Made by a program: the position numbers and the translations under genes. From the NCBI GenBank assembly GCA_010909165.1, contig VJWM01000379.1:1-26249 (forward strand): DNA of 26,249 nt, in the 5' to 3' direction. The stretch's first letter is position 1, and every line of letters starts with the position of its first letter. The notes beneath the pieces are model-generated. The model searched no databases. It saw only the letters and a program-made list of their open reading frames with translations, and had not been told where the DNA came from. The DNA comes from Anthoceros angustus. Lineage: Eukaryota > Streptophyta > Anthocerotopsida > Anthocerotales > Anthocerotaceae. Shown piece by piece: positions 1 to 9,099 of the stretch.

Positions 1-64
1 CTAGGATATGTGATCGCCAATTAAGGGAGGACAAGATGGGGTAGAGAGCCCGGCTCCTAAAGAG

Positions 65-1276
65 CTAGCTGAGGCCTCCATGGCCAGCAAACCAATGCCC
101 CAAAAAGCGACGGAAAAATGCTGCCGCCAAAGATCCCGACGCACTCGAAGGTGCACAGGCGATGATGTCGCTTAAAACCAACATAAGCCACTTGTTGAAA
201 TTCCTTAGGCTAGACAAGAAACGGGAGGGCAACTGCTCGAGAAGGTACCACGTCAGCAACATAAAACAAAAGGAGAGGATCCCAAATGCCACTTATGGGT
301 CTCCCATTTCGAAGGTCATCGATGTGCAACAAATCCTCAAAGCCACATCCACATAATCGTAAAGGCGGGAGGCCCAATCGGGACACCAAGAACCCGAAGC
401 CCGGAGCAATATCCCTTCGAACATCGAAGAAAAAGCACAACGCCAGAGGGAGACCAAACATTGCATTTAATGATTTTGATTTTGAAACCGAGGCGGGAGA
501 GCTCTGAAGCGAAGGAATCAAACGTCACCTTTACCTTGTCTCCAGGCCCAAGGATATGGATATCATCAGCCACAGACGGATACAAACATTCTCACACCGA
601 AAAGGCAGTTGAAGACAAAGCCCTGAAATGTGCCATGGCAAAGAGAGCACCCCCAAGAGGGTCACCTTGCCTAGTGCCCATCGCTGAGCTTAACACAGAA
701 ACCCCTTCCACCAAGGGGCCATCGATAATAGAGGTTGGAAGTAGACTCAAAAGGAGCGGACAAAGGAATAAGGTCAATCGCCCACCTGCTCTTGAGCTTC
801 AAGATGCCCGTAAGACAGTGTTGAAGGCATTCTCCACGTCGACCTGAAGAGCAACCCAATCAAGGTGGGTCTCGAGAACCGCCTCCACCCTAAAAGCCAC
901 AGACTCGCATCCCCCCGGCGTAGCAATCCCAAACTGATGAGGACTAAAATGGGCATGGAACTGCTCCCGGTGCTGGAGGGCAAATACTACGACCAATAAG
1001 TCACAGGAACGCCTCCCGGACAGCAATAGAGCACACTCCTGGGGTGGGCTTCTCCATCACCAACAACCTGCTTGCACCCAACACTTGAGAGATCCGAGGA
1101 GGAGTCTCTCCCCTCGCCACAGCGACAACCAGAAGAAACAGCTCGGAAAAACCGCTAGAAGGATCCTCAGGAATAAAATGGTCCCGAAGGTGGTCATAGA
1201 CTGTTCCAGATAGGCTACCTAGGGATGCGGCATCAGGGCATGATTTGGCCATGGACAAGACCTCCACACTTAACAA
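65..1276 (-). pseudogene. LINE (non-LTR) reverse transcriptase, degenerate
   Basis: Read from high to low coordinates, this is the RT region of a plant-type non-LTR retrotransposon, split across several frames. From the N side: a segment ending SQVLGASRLLVMEKPTPGV (about 1276-1030); SPHQFGIATPGG followed by LQVDVENAFNTV, the first catalytic Asp region (about 960-800); GTRQGDPLGGALF, the RT motif before the active site (about 678-640); and VADDIHILGP, in which the two Asp at 567-562 are the ADD active-site pair. The thumb-like part SELSRLGF then FLSSLRNFN follows, down to about 65. Frameshifts near 1020, 800, 600 and 340 rule out a working protein. No endonuclease domain is seen upstream and the 3' end may run off the window. 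The family call is firm; exact ends are not. Confidence 0.85.
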
Positions 1277-1488
1277 CCCTGCCGGCGGATGAGTGCCGTG
1301 GTAGGTACCATCCTTGCTCTCTTCACGGACAAATGTGTGTTCTCTCTTTGAAATCGCCCGCCTTTCTCTCGGGTGCGCGAGCCTCTCCCTCGTAAGGTCT
1401 TCTCTTCACATCTTAGTCAAAGAAATGGCGCCAGGAGCTTAAAACGCGAGTTCATAACTGTGCCATGAAAAGAGGCGCGGGGCGTTGG

Positions 1489-2218
1489 TTAAGTCCCGAT
1501 CAAGATGGCTCTGTCAAGATGACAGATGTTCGAGAGGCAAGTCCCGAGATGTCCTCTGTGGAGCTCCTTGGGCTGGATGAAGCCGCGAGAATGGTCTCCT
1601 CGGAGGCAGCCACCGAGCAAGAGCCCGAGCCGCCCTAGCATACTCCCAGTAGACCCATGGGAGGCATCATTTGAGGGCCTTTGCGAGTCCGGATGAACCC
1701 GATGCACCTTGAGAATCCAAGACCTCGCTGGCGCTCGGCCTCCTCAAAGCTCCCAATCCCGCCGAACGGAGACGGGTGACCTCCTGATGCCCCAAAAAAC
1801 CACCACGGGAGCGACAAAGACACCACCGAGGGAGAAAAAGGAACAAGGCCTAGGCAGCCTCGTTCCCCGGGTCCTGTGCGAGGCGGTCCAAAGGAAGGCG
1901 ATAGGCAAGGCAGACGTCGTCCTGAAGGCATTGTGGGAGGCACCGAAAAAGGCGCGGACCCGGGAAGCGTGCTTCGTACAAAGCCAGAAGATGATCAGAC
2001 TGCCCTTGAAGCCATAGCCAAGACTGAGAGGGCCCAGAGGTACCAGGGCCAATGGGACAACGTGGAAGTAGATGAAGACGTAGTCGCATGTTGAGCCTCC
2101 CAAGTCGTCCAATCAAAATCCTTGTGGACCCGAATGTGCCTGGGGCGATGATGTCGCTTAAAACCTGCATAAGCCGGTTGTCGAAATTCCTTAGGCTAGA
2201 CAAGAAAACCGGGACCAA
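1489..2218 (-). pseudogene. Second LINE fragment, downstream part only
   Basis: This minus-strand fragment begins with FLSSLRNFDNRLMQVLSDII, matching FLSSLRNFN...VLSDII of the copy at 65-1276. At DNA level 2138-2205 closely matches 161-224, sharing gcgatgatgtcgcttaaaac and gaaattccttaggctagaca. Lower coordinates give long Pro- and Arg-rich readings in two frames (1635-1943 and 1744-2112) that I take to be the region downstream of RT, although that part has no motif I recognise. The RT active site is absent. On the minus strand this C-terminal piece lies upstream of the other copy's RT core, so the two are head-to-tail fragments and not one element. Frameshifts are present. Confidence is good for the shared 80-base region and lower for the rest. 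Confidence 0.65.
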
Positions 2219-2384
2219 TGACCATCACAGATTATAAATGTACAAGAACGTGAAATTAAAGTAATGCATTATGGATTCCTTCTTGAAGGCTAAGGTCAAC
2301 AGTGAGCGAAATTGAAGACTAGTATGTTTTAATTCCTAGTTCTTTAGCATACCTGAATTATTTTTTTGTTATTATTTTTTCTTC

Positions 2385-2900
2385 TTCTTTTTGGGGGAGT
2401 ATGTTTGCGGCAATCTAGCTACAAAGATTATAATCAAAACAACAGATTCCTCGTCATTGATCAGTAGCAAAGAAGATAGATAACGTGACATGTCAAACAA
2501 GATAGATAACATGACATCTCAAAGAAAATAGATAGCGTGACATCTCAAAGAAGATAGATAACGTGACATCTGCTTAACCAAGGATTAGTGAGTAGGGCTA
2601 GGATTCACCATGAAGAGGAAGGTGTGAGAACACGAGAAAGCTATATCTAGCTTGTAGTTTGGCTGTAAGGCTGAGCGTTCATTTCAGACCTTGCAGCATC
2701 ATCTTCATGTGACATAGCTTTCACACTAACTTGTAGAGGGGTATTTATAGGCTTACAATTCTCCATGTGAACTTGATGAGCAAGTCATCTACATACTTGG
2801 CTTGATGAATGATGATGGTAAGATTTTGAACATCGTGATTCATTTGGACAACAAAATAGTTTTCAAAATATCATTATCATTCATGTGAAATTCTGAACTC
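2385..2900 (+). repeat. Possible LTR remnant
   Basis: A pyrimidine stretch is followed by tttttgggggagtatgtttg (from about 2388), which resembles a polypurine tract followed by the start of a copia-type LTR. About 340 bases on, gtatttataggc (near 2742) could be a TATA box. No matching second LTR and no clear CA-ending boundary was found, so the end is a guess. It could equally be ordinary AT-rich sequence. Confidence 0.25.
2468..2571. repeat. 26-bp minisatellite, four copies
   Basis: Four adjacent copies start at 2468, 2494, 2520 and 2546. The unit reads about caaagaagatagataacgtg followed by acatct, with one to four differences between copies. The period is exactly 26 bases with no indels. 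Confidence 0.9.
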
Positions 2901-2954
2901 AATTCTAACTTGGCGTGTTCAAGGACTTAAGGGTGTCGATAAAGATTAAGAGAT

Positions 2955-3030
2955 AATCAATATAAAGAACTATGAACACAAGATCTAGAGAGAATATCAA
3001 CATAAAGAGCTATGACCACAAAACCTAGAG
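2955..3030. repeat. Short direct repeat, two copies
   Basis: The sequence aatcaatataaagaactatg plus acacaagatctagag at 2955-2990 recurs at 2994-3030 as atatcaacataaagagctat plus gaccacaaaacctagag. The spacing is about 40 bases and identity is high. No function is apparent. Confidence 0.7.
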
Positions 3031-3132
3031 GTATGCATAGAGACATAAGCTATAGTACTAATAGTAGTCTTGTGATAACCAATCGAATCATGAAATAATC
3101 AATTTGATATTAGATAGTGATCAAAGAAGTTC

Positions 3133-4115
3133 ATGTGGAAGATATCCGGCGACATCGGCGAGGAAGATCAAGTCAAGATCGTGGAGATGTTAGATCGAAA
3201 CCAGAGGGCTTTTGCCTTCAGTTGGAATGAGCTGGGCAAGTACGATTGCATCAAGTTCAAGATCGTGACCACAACTCAAGAGCTATCTTTCGAAGAACTT
3301 CGTAGATAAAGCCCGGTAGAGTGGGATGTGGTAGACAAACGCTGCAAGGAGCTTTACGATGTTGGATTGATCAAGAAATCAAATTTGTAGTTTGCAGCTG
3401 CCACAATCGTACCTTTGAAGAAGGACAAGAATGGTGAGTGGAAAGATCACAGAATGTGTGGTGACTATCGACCCTTGAATGAGGTGACACCGATTGAGAG
3501 ATACCCGATGCCGACACACGATGAGATATTTGATGCTATCGGCAAGGCCAAGTAATTCACCACACTCGACTTTCGCTTAGGCTTCAATCTAATTGTCATA
3601 GAAGATGCAGACAAGTGCAAGATGGCATTCTTGGGCAGAGATCAGCTATGGAAATGGGAAACCATGCCATTTGGGCTGAAGAATGCCTCTATATACTTTT
3701 AGCGGATCGCGATCTAGAGCAAGGTATGCCGTTTGTGAAGTATTATATTGATGACATATTGGTTTTTAGTGAGACGGAAGAGCACTTAGAAATGTTGCCA
3801 CAAAGGTCTGTCGGTTGAAAGCACATCCTAAGAAGTGTAGCTTTGCCTTTCGAGGATAGAGTATCTCGGGCATAAGATTGTGTCGAAGGATCATGCCATA
3901 GCAAAGGTTCAGTGATGCGGATGCCGTGCCTACGGGATGTGGCAGCACTAAGGGCTTTCTTAGGCCTAGTCGATTACTATCGCAGGTTTAGGAAGGACAT
4001 GAGTGCGATCTGCAAGCCGTGGTATGATTTACTCAAGAATGATATGGCTTGGCAGTGGAAACTGGAGCATGAAGGAGCATGGCAGGAGTTGAAAGATCAA
4101 CTCGCTGTTGGAGTT
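3133..4115 (+). pseudogene. Ty3/gypsy reverse transcriptase fragment
   Basis: The plus strand encodes the RT of a Ty3/gypsy element with several in-frame stops (for example taa at 3553-3555) and frameshifts. In order: an N-terminal lead DIGEEDQVKIVEML (from 3151); KKDKNGEWKDHRMCGDYRPL; RYPMPTHDEIFDAIG; FTTLDFRLGFN; WETMPFGLKNAS; then KYYIDDILVFSETEEHL, whose catalytic Asp pair lies at 3750-3755; HPKKCSFAF; and the connection to RNase H, FLGLVDYYRRFRKDMS and LKNDMAWQWKLEHEG. Homology stops at about 4115 inside the connection. Protease, RNase H active site and integrase are all absent, so this is an internal fragment. The lead and connection resemble gypsy elements of streptophyte algae and early land plants, from memory. 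Confidence 0.93.
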
Positions 4116-5045
4116 ATTTATATAACTTAGCTTAACTTACCTCGTTAATCTTTTGAGTTAGGCTTATTGTGGTGGGAGGTTCTCGGGACCCCCGGAACCC
4201 TCAGCCCTGTAGCGGCCACACTTATCCCACTGTTGGTTTGTACAATAGGTTTCGTTCCCACGAAGGAGTGGGGGAGCCCTTCCCCGCACGGATGGAGGTG
4301 CGCCTCCCGACCTCTCTAACTCTCTTGACCTCCGCACACGGTGACTAATCGCCTCCATCGGGCCCGGGTGACCCACACTAGGTAAGTCACGCTACCCTAC
4401 GCCGCGATGACTCCGACGGCGCGGACCTACGTCAAGAGAGGCACCGCCCAAACTGCAACGGCGTCCATGGGGACCCCCCAAATCACCGTATAGTGGGCAA
4501 TCCTCCCACCAGCGCAAATCCTACACTCCCTAAGACCCTTCTCGTGACAAATTTGGGGCCGCCCCCTCAAGCTCTGGGTATAAGCATGGTTGGGTGCTCA
4601 CTTTAGTTAGAAACGGTTGAAACGCTCTTAATTTGTCCTCACGCAATGTTTACAATTATGAAAAATTCATTTCTTTTCCAACTTATCTGATTTTTTTTAC
4701 ATGTTATAGTCATGTCTATTTTTATCTAGGATTAAAATTTAATAAAGAATGGTATATTAAAATATGCTTTAAAAATTCAACTTGTTTAAGGACAATGTCC
4801 CCACATAGGCGGCCTTTTGCCTTCATTTCACGAACTCGTGGCCGAGGCGCCCACGCTGCCTTGAAATGCTCCGAGTTTAATAATCAACATAGAATATCAT
4901 TTAGTGCGGGGCGGAGTACGTGCATCGCGTGTGCAAATGACCTATCTTGTAGAGCTCATCTTGAACTAGGCTAGGGTGTCGTGACAAGCTCGGAGCTCAA
5001 ACTTGAACTCATAGGCTATCGTAATCGTGACAAGCTCCGGGCTAC
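4116..5045. other. Intergenic sequence, no gene seen
   Basis: The stretch 4160-4620 is GC-rich and rich in stop codons. It includes gggtataagcatgg near 4577, which could belong to an LTR-like promoter, but no repeat partner was found in the window. 4620-4800 is AT-rich with no signal beyond poly(T). A degenerate tandem duplication lies at 4952-5043. No coding region is supported. Confidence 0.5.
4952..5043. repeat. Degenerate tandem duplication of about 45 bp
   Basis: The order gagctc, cttgaact, aggcta, cgtgacaagctc occurs twice, starting at 4952 and 4993. The most exact part is tcgtgacaagctcggagct (4979-4997) against tcgtgacaagctccgggct (5025-5043). Confidence 0.6.
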
Positions 5046-6113
5046 ATGTGGAGGACGTGGTGGAAGGAGCGGATCGAGGTTCGGACGGCGCTACAAGTTG
5101 CAAGTAGGTCCATGGGTTGGTGGATAGTGCGGGCGGTGTCGCTTCAAATACGGTGGATAGTGCCGTGGCGTTGGAGGTGGTGCCACCCTTGGCTGTTTTG
5201 GGGCGGTGCTATGGCTCGGTCACCTTCCCAACAAAGTCGATGGGCGGCGGCCAAAGCGTCGTCGGTGAGCGGCGGAAGCACTAACGGTGAAGGTGCTTCA
5301 CGTGAAGGCGGTGTCCAGTGTGGGAAGAAGAAGGCGAGGATACATCCACGGAGGTGGGCGAGGCGGATGTTAAGCAGTCACGTCCTCCAGCGCCAAGGAG
5401 AGTAGGGAGGATGCTCCTTCCGGGAGAGTTGAAGGAGAGGCGTCAAAACATCAACGGTGTGCGGCATAGAGAGCGGCGTGGCTCTTGCAGCCAATTCTGG
5501 TATTAGGGAATGCTCGGTGCGTCGCAAGCAAGAAGTGGCTCGTACACTAGCCAATCGCTTTTATGCCTTAGCGCATACACGGAAGTCGTAGAGACATCTT
5601 GGAGGTGTTTAGTCACCTACCACTTCTCAAGTTGTATAGGCGGGGCTACAAAGGATGCAAAGAGATCCAACTAGGAGCATTGTTGTTGAAGAATGTGCGT
5701 GAGGCTTGCACAAACTTGAAGGCGATTCAAGTTGGAGACCATTTGCGAGCAAGGAACACCCTTCAACGTCATTTTATCTCAAGATCTCCAAGACAATCAC
5801 CTTGTTGCTCGCTTTCCCACCACATTGGAGTCGCGGAGGCGGATCCATCGAGCCTAAGCACAAGGCGGGAGGGCATGCCTCGTGACGGATCCTGGTTGGG
5901 TGATGGAAGGAGATCAAGATCTGACATCCTTTCGCCACATGTTAAGGCCACCATCGTCCACTTTTGGGAATCAGCTTCCCGTCCTTCATCCAACACAAAA
6001 GATACCAAGCGGTTGCGAATAGCACCAACGTTCATCAAACATATCACGCACTTTCGGACATGTCACGGTATGTGGAAGTCGACTTCGAGTTTGAAGTGTT
6101 GATTGTAGGATTG
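5046..6113 (+). pseudogene. N-terminal part of unclassified transposase-like gene
   Basis: From 5505 the plus strand gives ECSVRRKQEVARTLANRFYA and then, with frame changes, LLLKNVREACTNLKAIQVGD (near 5670), RARNTLQRHFIS, and HFWESASRPSSNTKDTKRLR (near 5960-6020). This order (a helical segment, RRxL-type repeats, then a stretch of the kind 'FW...S.NTKD..R') matches what I remember of the N-terminal half of large hypothetical proteins in streptophyte genomes that carry the catalytic core seen at 7034-7630. 5046-5500 is GA-rich with several overlapping open frames and may be the start of the same gene, but nothing there is diagnostic. At least three frameshifts separate the readable pieces. A helix-turn-helix DNA-binding role is plausible and unproven. 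Confidence 0.5.
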
Positions 6114-6445
6114 TTCTTCTCAAGGACGTAATGTGGTTTGGCTTGCTAGGTTTGATTTGTGTCTAGGTTGTTGCTGATCCGAAGGGCGTGTCTTGGGTCC
6201 TTCTAACCTTGTGTTTCCTTCCTCATACAACCGTAGGGTGTCTTCCTATTGGGCAACTAAGTGGTGACCGCTATCGCAGAGACATTTGGGAGTGTGTTAC
6301 ATGTTTGTCTTGTTCGTCGGTGGGACCCAAGCTTGCATGTTTGACCCCAATGTCCTATGCTCACATATGATCTGCGACTCCATGTGGCCTCCATTGTGGG
6401 TTTGGTGTTGCTTTTACCCAGGTTTCTTAGGGCTGATTGGTGTGT
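6114..6445 (+). other. Non-coding gap inside the transposase-like gene
   Basis: Coding similarity stops near 6113 and resumes near 6446. The gap is T- and G-rich with many stops in all frames, which suits an intron or a decayed stretch. I could not fix splice sites: candidates exist, but the flanking frames are uncertain. Confidence 0.35.
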
Positions 6446-7010
6446 TCTTTGACATGTGCGAGTTCTACCTTCGCCGAACACGGAAATACAAGTTGGGCAA
6501 CGGTCATTCGAGAAGTTGAAGCCGTTCTTTGTTAAGAGCTTGCAAGAGCGCAATCTGCTTCATCGGTACCATGTGGAAATGGCGTTCCTTAAAGATGCCT
6601 TCAATAACCTCCGGCAGTCTGTGGTTCACCCGTGGCGGTCATTGTTCTGCGTGTGTGTGCTCATCCTTTTGGCTCAAGAGCTTCATTGTAACGCCTCCAC
6701 TTGTTTGGCTTGATCAGACACTATGTGAGCGTGTTCTTTGTGCAAAGGGTGAGGATGCTGGCATTCCCCGGCATGCTTGCTAGGAACATGTGAGTGTGGT
6801 GTCAACACACTTCCTTCGCCCTTCGAGACATGTTTGGATATTCGGCAAATCTGTTCTTAAGTGGCTTTTTCAATATCGTAGTCGGAAAGGATGCGATGGC
6901 AACGACAAGAAAAGGATCAAACTAGTGTTTAGGAAACACATCCTTCCGTGTTTGTGGAGTATCAAGGTAAGGTGAAGGAGTTTCATTTCATGATTATATC
7001 CGGTGATGGC
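6446..7010 (+). pseudogene. Middle part of transposase-like gene, Cys-rich
   Basis: Readable pieces in order: VGQRSFEKLKPFFVKSLQER followed at once by HRYHVEMAFLKDAFNNLRQ (6490-6620), then short Cys-containing pieces, including HCSACVCSS (about 6640) and, after a frame change, CECGVNT (near 6788). The last recalls the zinc-binding CxxCGV..L..CP segment I remember from full-length members. KRIKLVF (6920s) and, after a frame change, KEFHF (6973-6990) lead towards the catalytic core. The order and spacing fit one protein, but single-base indels break it at least five times. The zinc ribbon is an inference from spaced Cys residues in different frames. Confidence 0.55.
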
Positions 7011-7033
7011 GGATAGAGTTCAGACATTGTCTC

Positions 7034-7630
7034 GAATGGTTCCCACAGGATGTTGTGGTTTCAGTGCTCGATTTTGCTCAGAACTATGCATTTGGGGTCC
7101 AGAATGAGATTCAATCCATGCACTGGCAGAACGACCAGGTTACTATTTTGGTGTTGGTTTTTTACAGGCGCAATGGCCCTGTTGATGCAGAGGACCCTGG
7201 CGCATCAATTGAGAAGTACTATCACTTTTATATTAGCGATGACATGGTCCATGACACTCTATTTGTGCAACACTGTTTGCTAAAACAGTGGCAGTGGATG
7301 CAGGATGCGGGATTCCCTCAACCTCGAGAACACTGGTGCTGGTCAGATGGGGCAGCTAGCCAATTCAAAGCGTGTCGACCTAGCTACTTCATTGCTCGGT
7401 ATCCTAGCATCACAGGTGGGTGCAACATGCTTTGGTCTTATTTTGGAAGTGGGCACGGGAAGGGCACGATGGTGCAGTGCCATCTTGAAGCGTGCTCTGC
7501 GGCAGTCTCCTCTGGCGGGATGGAAAATGTGCAGATGTGGTGGAGTACTGCCATCTCTGTGGTGCACCAGCTCTTATGCAAGTGCATCATGCGTTCACCA
7601 AGTTTTTGGCTCATTGGAAGACAGAGGTAA
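7034..7630 (+). pseudogene. RNase H-like catalytic core of transposase-like gene
   Basis: A 190-codon open frame gives the diagnostic part. Counting from the GTG at 7055: Asp 6 in LDFAQNYAFGVQNEIQSMHW; VTILVLVFYRR (residues 29-39); HFYISDDMVHDTLFVQHC (57-74); WCWSDGAASQFKACRP with Asp 98; then NMLWSYFGSGHGKG (124-137). After GHGKG the normal continuation (DG.GA..KRAL) lies in the next frame as ILKRALRQ near 7475, so a one-base indel breaks the gene here. The pattern D...SDD...SDGAASQ.K...HGKG looks like an RNase H-fold DDE-type transposase core. The family is, as far as I know, unnamed and annotated 'hypothetical'. Catalytic assignment of individual residues is inference. Confidence 0.75.
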
Positions 7631-7870
7631 ACCGCCAAACAAATTTGGTTGTGACCCCATACACGGATCCAAGCAAATGCACATATGGTTGTGACATGCA
7701 TGACACGCATTGCGAATGCGAGCCTTGCATGTTTCGCGAGTGTATGGAGAGCAACCATTCTGTGAAATGGTGCCTCATCGCTTTTGGAGGTCGTCGAATC
7801 ACACCTCATGGGCGGCGGCCCCAGACAAACACGACAAGCGGTTGACCAGCAAGTCCACCCGATGATTCGA
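7580..7870 (+). pseudogene. Linker region of transposase-like gene
   Basis: Following the core, FTKFLAHWKTEVNRQTNLV and Cys-rich sequence (DMHDTHCECEPCMFRECM, about 7695-7750) occur in one open frame (7492-7845). I remember full-length relatives carrying a segment of this type (a Trp-containing helix, then a Cys-rich region) between the core and the C-terminal domain. The frame is broken upstream and ends in a stop near 7845. Confidence 0.45.
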
Positions 7871-7914
7871 TCGTGCACTTCCAACAATTGAAGCGGTGAG
7901 GATGATGATGTTGA

Positions 7915-8267
7915 TGATGTCTCGTAGATGGCGAGATATCTTGGAAGTTGGAGATAACTTCCTTGTCTTGGCGACCCTGCAGATGAAGGGCTGGATTTTT
8001 ACTGACTTGCACTAAGGCCAAGCACGGAGTCTCGGTATTGCCCTTGGAGTAAAAGAGAATTCCAGTGGGGAGGAGGTGGTTGTGGACAATACTATATGTT
8101 GGAAAAGCATTTGCCCGAGTCTGTATAGCTTGCCTTGGGATCCGGAGGAATGCATTTTGCCTCAAATTGTTCGGACATGCAAGTTCACAATGGCACCACA
8201 TGGGCACGATGGAGAAGTCCTATATAGGCTAACCAAAGCCCGGAACAAGTCACGCCTATGTCTATGA
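7915..8267 (+). pseudogene. C-terminal domain of transposase-like gene
   Basis: Pieces WRDILEVGDNFLVLAT (7927-7978), then GEEVVVDNTICWK (8062-8110), then PSLYSLPWDPEECILPQIVR followed by TCKFTMAP (8114-8200) and GEVLYRLTKARN (8212-8245) are spread over two frames. The pattern 'GD.V.L...D...F....CT.A', then 'GD.VV...YY', then 'YVL..PE...I...V...KF.M' recalls a BAH-like C-terminal domain that I associate with this family. It ends with a stop at 8265-8267. Identification rests on order and spacing; single motifs are weak. Confidence 0.45.
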
Positions 8268-8330
8268 AAGCAACCGAGGAAGGTGAGTACTCTTACCGGA
8301 AGCAGTTCGTGGTTCATGATCAACTGTGGT

Positions 8331-8840
8331 CTTGAGATGAGCACAACCCGATTCGATCAACATGCTGCGTGCGGAGAACAATTAATGCGTGCCGTGCCCG
8401 ATGATGCTATTTTCACATTGTTTGGGCGTTTATCGATCGCTATGTTGTCACCACTGTTTCGGGTGCCGAGTTTACTAGACTATGTTGTCACTATGCTTTG
8501 TGTCACTTTCACAAAATGTTTTTGGCTCAAGACTTGTGACCCAAATTCGTGCTATAACGCTTCTTTGTCGTTTCGATATATGTTTCTCGATAGATCATGT
8601 TCATTCTGCTCTTGAGATGAGCACAACCCGATTGGATGAACACTCTGTCGCGAGGAGGACAAATTAATGCAAGTCGTGCCCGAGGTTTCTATTTTCACAT
8701 TGCTCTGTTTTCGGATGCTATGTTGTCACCTTTGGGTCTTGAGTTTACTAGACTATGTTGTCTGTACAGGCTTTGCAAGGTGGGTTTATAAAATGTTTTT
8801 GGCTCAGACTTGTGACCCAAAGGTGCTATAAATGTCGTGT
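8331..8840. repeat. 280-bp tandem direct repeat, about 1.8 copies
   Basis: The sequence cttgagatgagcacaacccg begins at 8331 and again at 8611. Both copies continue through tattttcacattg, gctatgttgtcacc, gagtttactagactatgttg, aaaatgtttttggctcaaga-type and cttgtgacccaaa to gctata (8551 and 8824). Copy 2 is slightly shorter and carries several substitutions. It starts about 65 bases after the end of the transposase-like gene, so it may be that element's untranslated or terminal region. Confidence 0.88.
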
Positions 8841-8889
8841 GCTGCCCTAATAATGATGTGTGGGAGCTCAAGTTTGATAAAACTCATTG

Positions 8890-9090
8890 GGTATGTGGTA
8901 TGTGGGTATGTGGGTATGTGGGTATGTGGGTATGTGGGTATGTGGGGATGTGGGGATGGGATGTGGGATGTGGGGATGTGGGATGTGGGATGTGGGGATG
9001 TGGGGATGTGTGGGGATGTGGGGATGTGGGATGTGGTGATGTGGGGATGGATGTGGGATGTGTGTGGGATGTGGGATTTGGGATGGTGTT
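8890..9090 (+). repeat. G-rich minisatellite (GTATGTGG / GGGATGTG)
   Basis: An array of 8-bp gtatgtgg units changes into ggggatgtg and gggatgtg units. GGGG tracts at 8994-8997, 9002-9005, 9012-9015 and 9020-9023 are separated by 4, 6 and 4 bases, a classic arrangement for an intramolecular G-quadruplex. The open frames across it (Val-, Gly-, Met-, Trp- and Cys-rich) follow from the repeat and are not evidence of a protein. Confidence 0.92.
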
Positions 9091-9099
9091 CTCACAATA

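Larger units (their letters stand above)
2230..3130. other. AT-rich spacer without recognisable gene
   Basis: No reading frame of note occurs here. Base composition is clearly more AT-rich than the flanking LINE fragments. It holds a 26-bp minisatellite (2468-2571), two copies of a 40-bp-spaced direct repeat (2955-3030) and an LTR-like stretch from about 2390, each listed separately. Confidence 0.7.
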
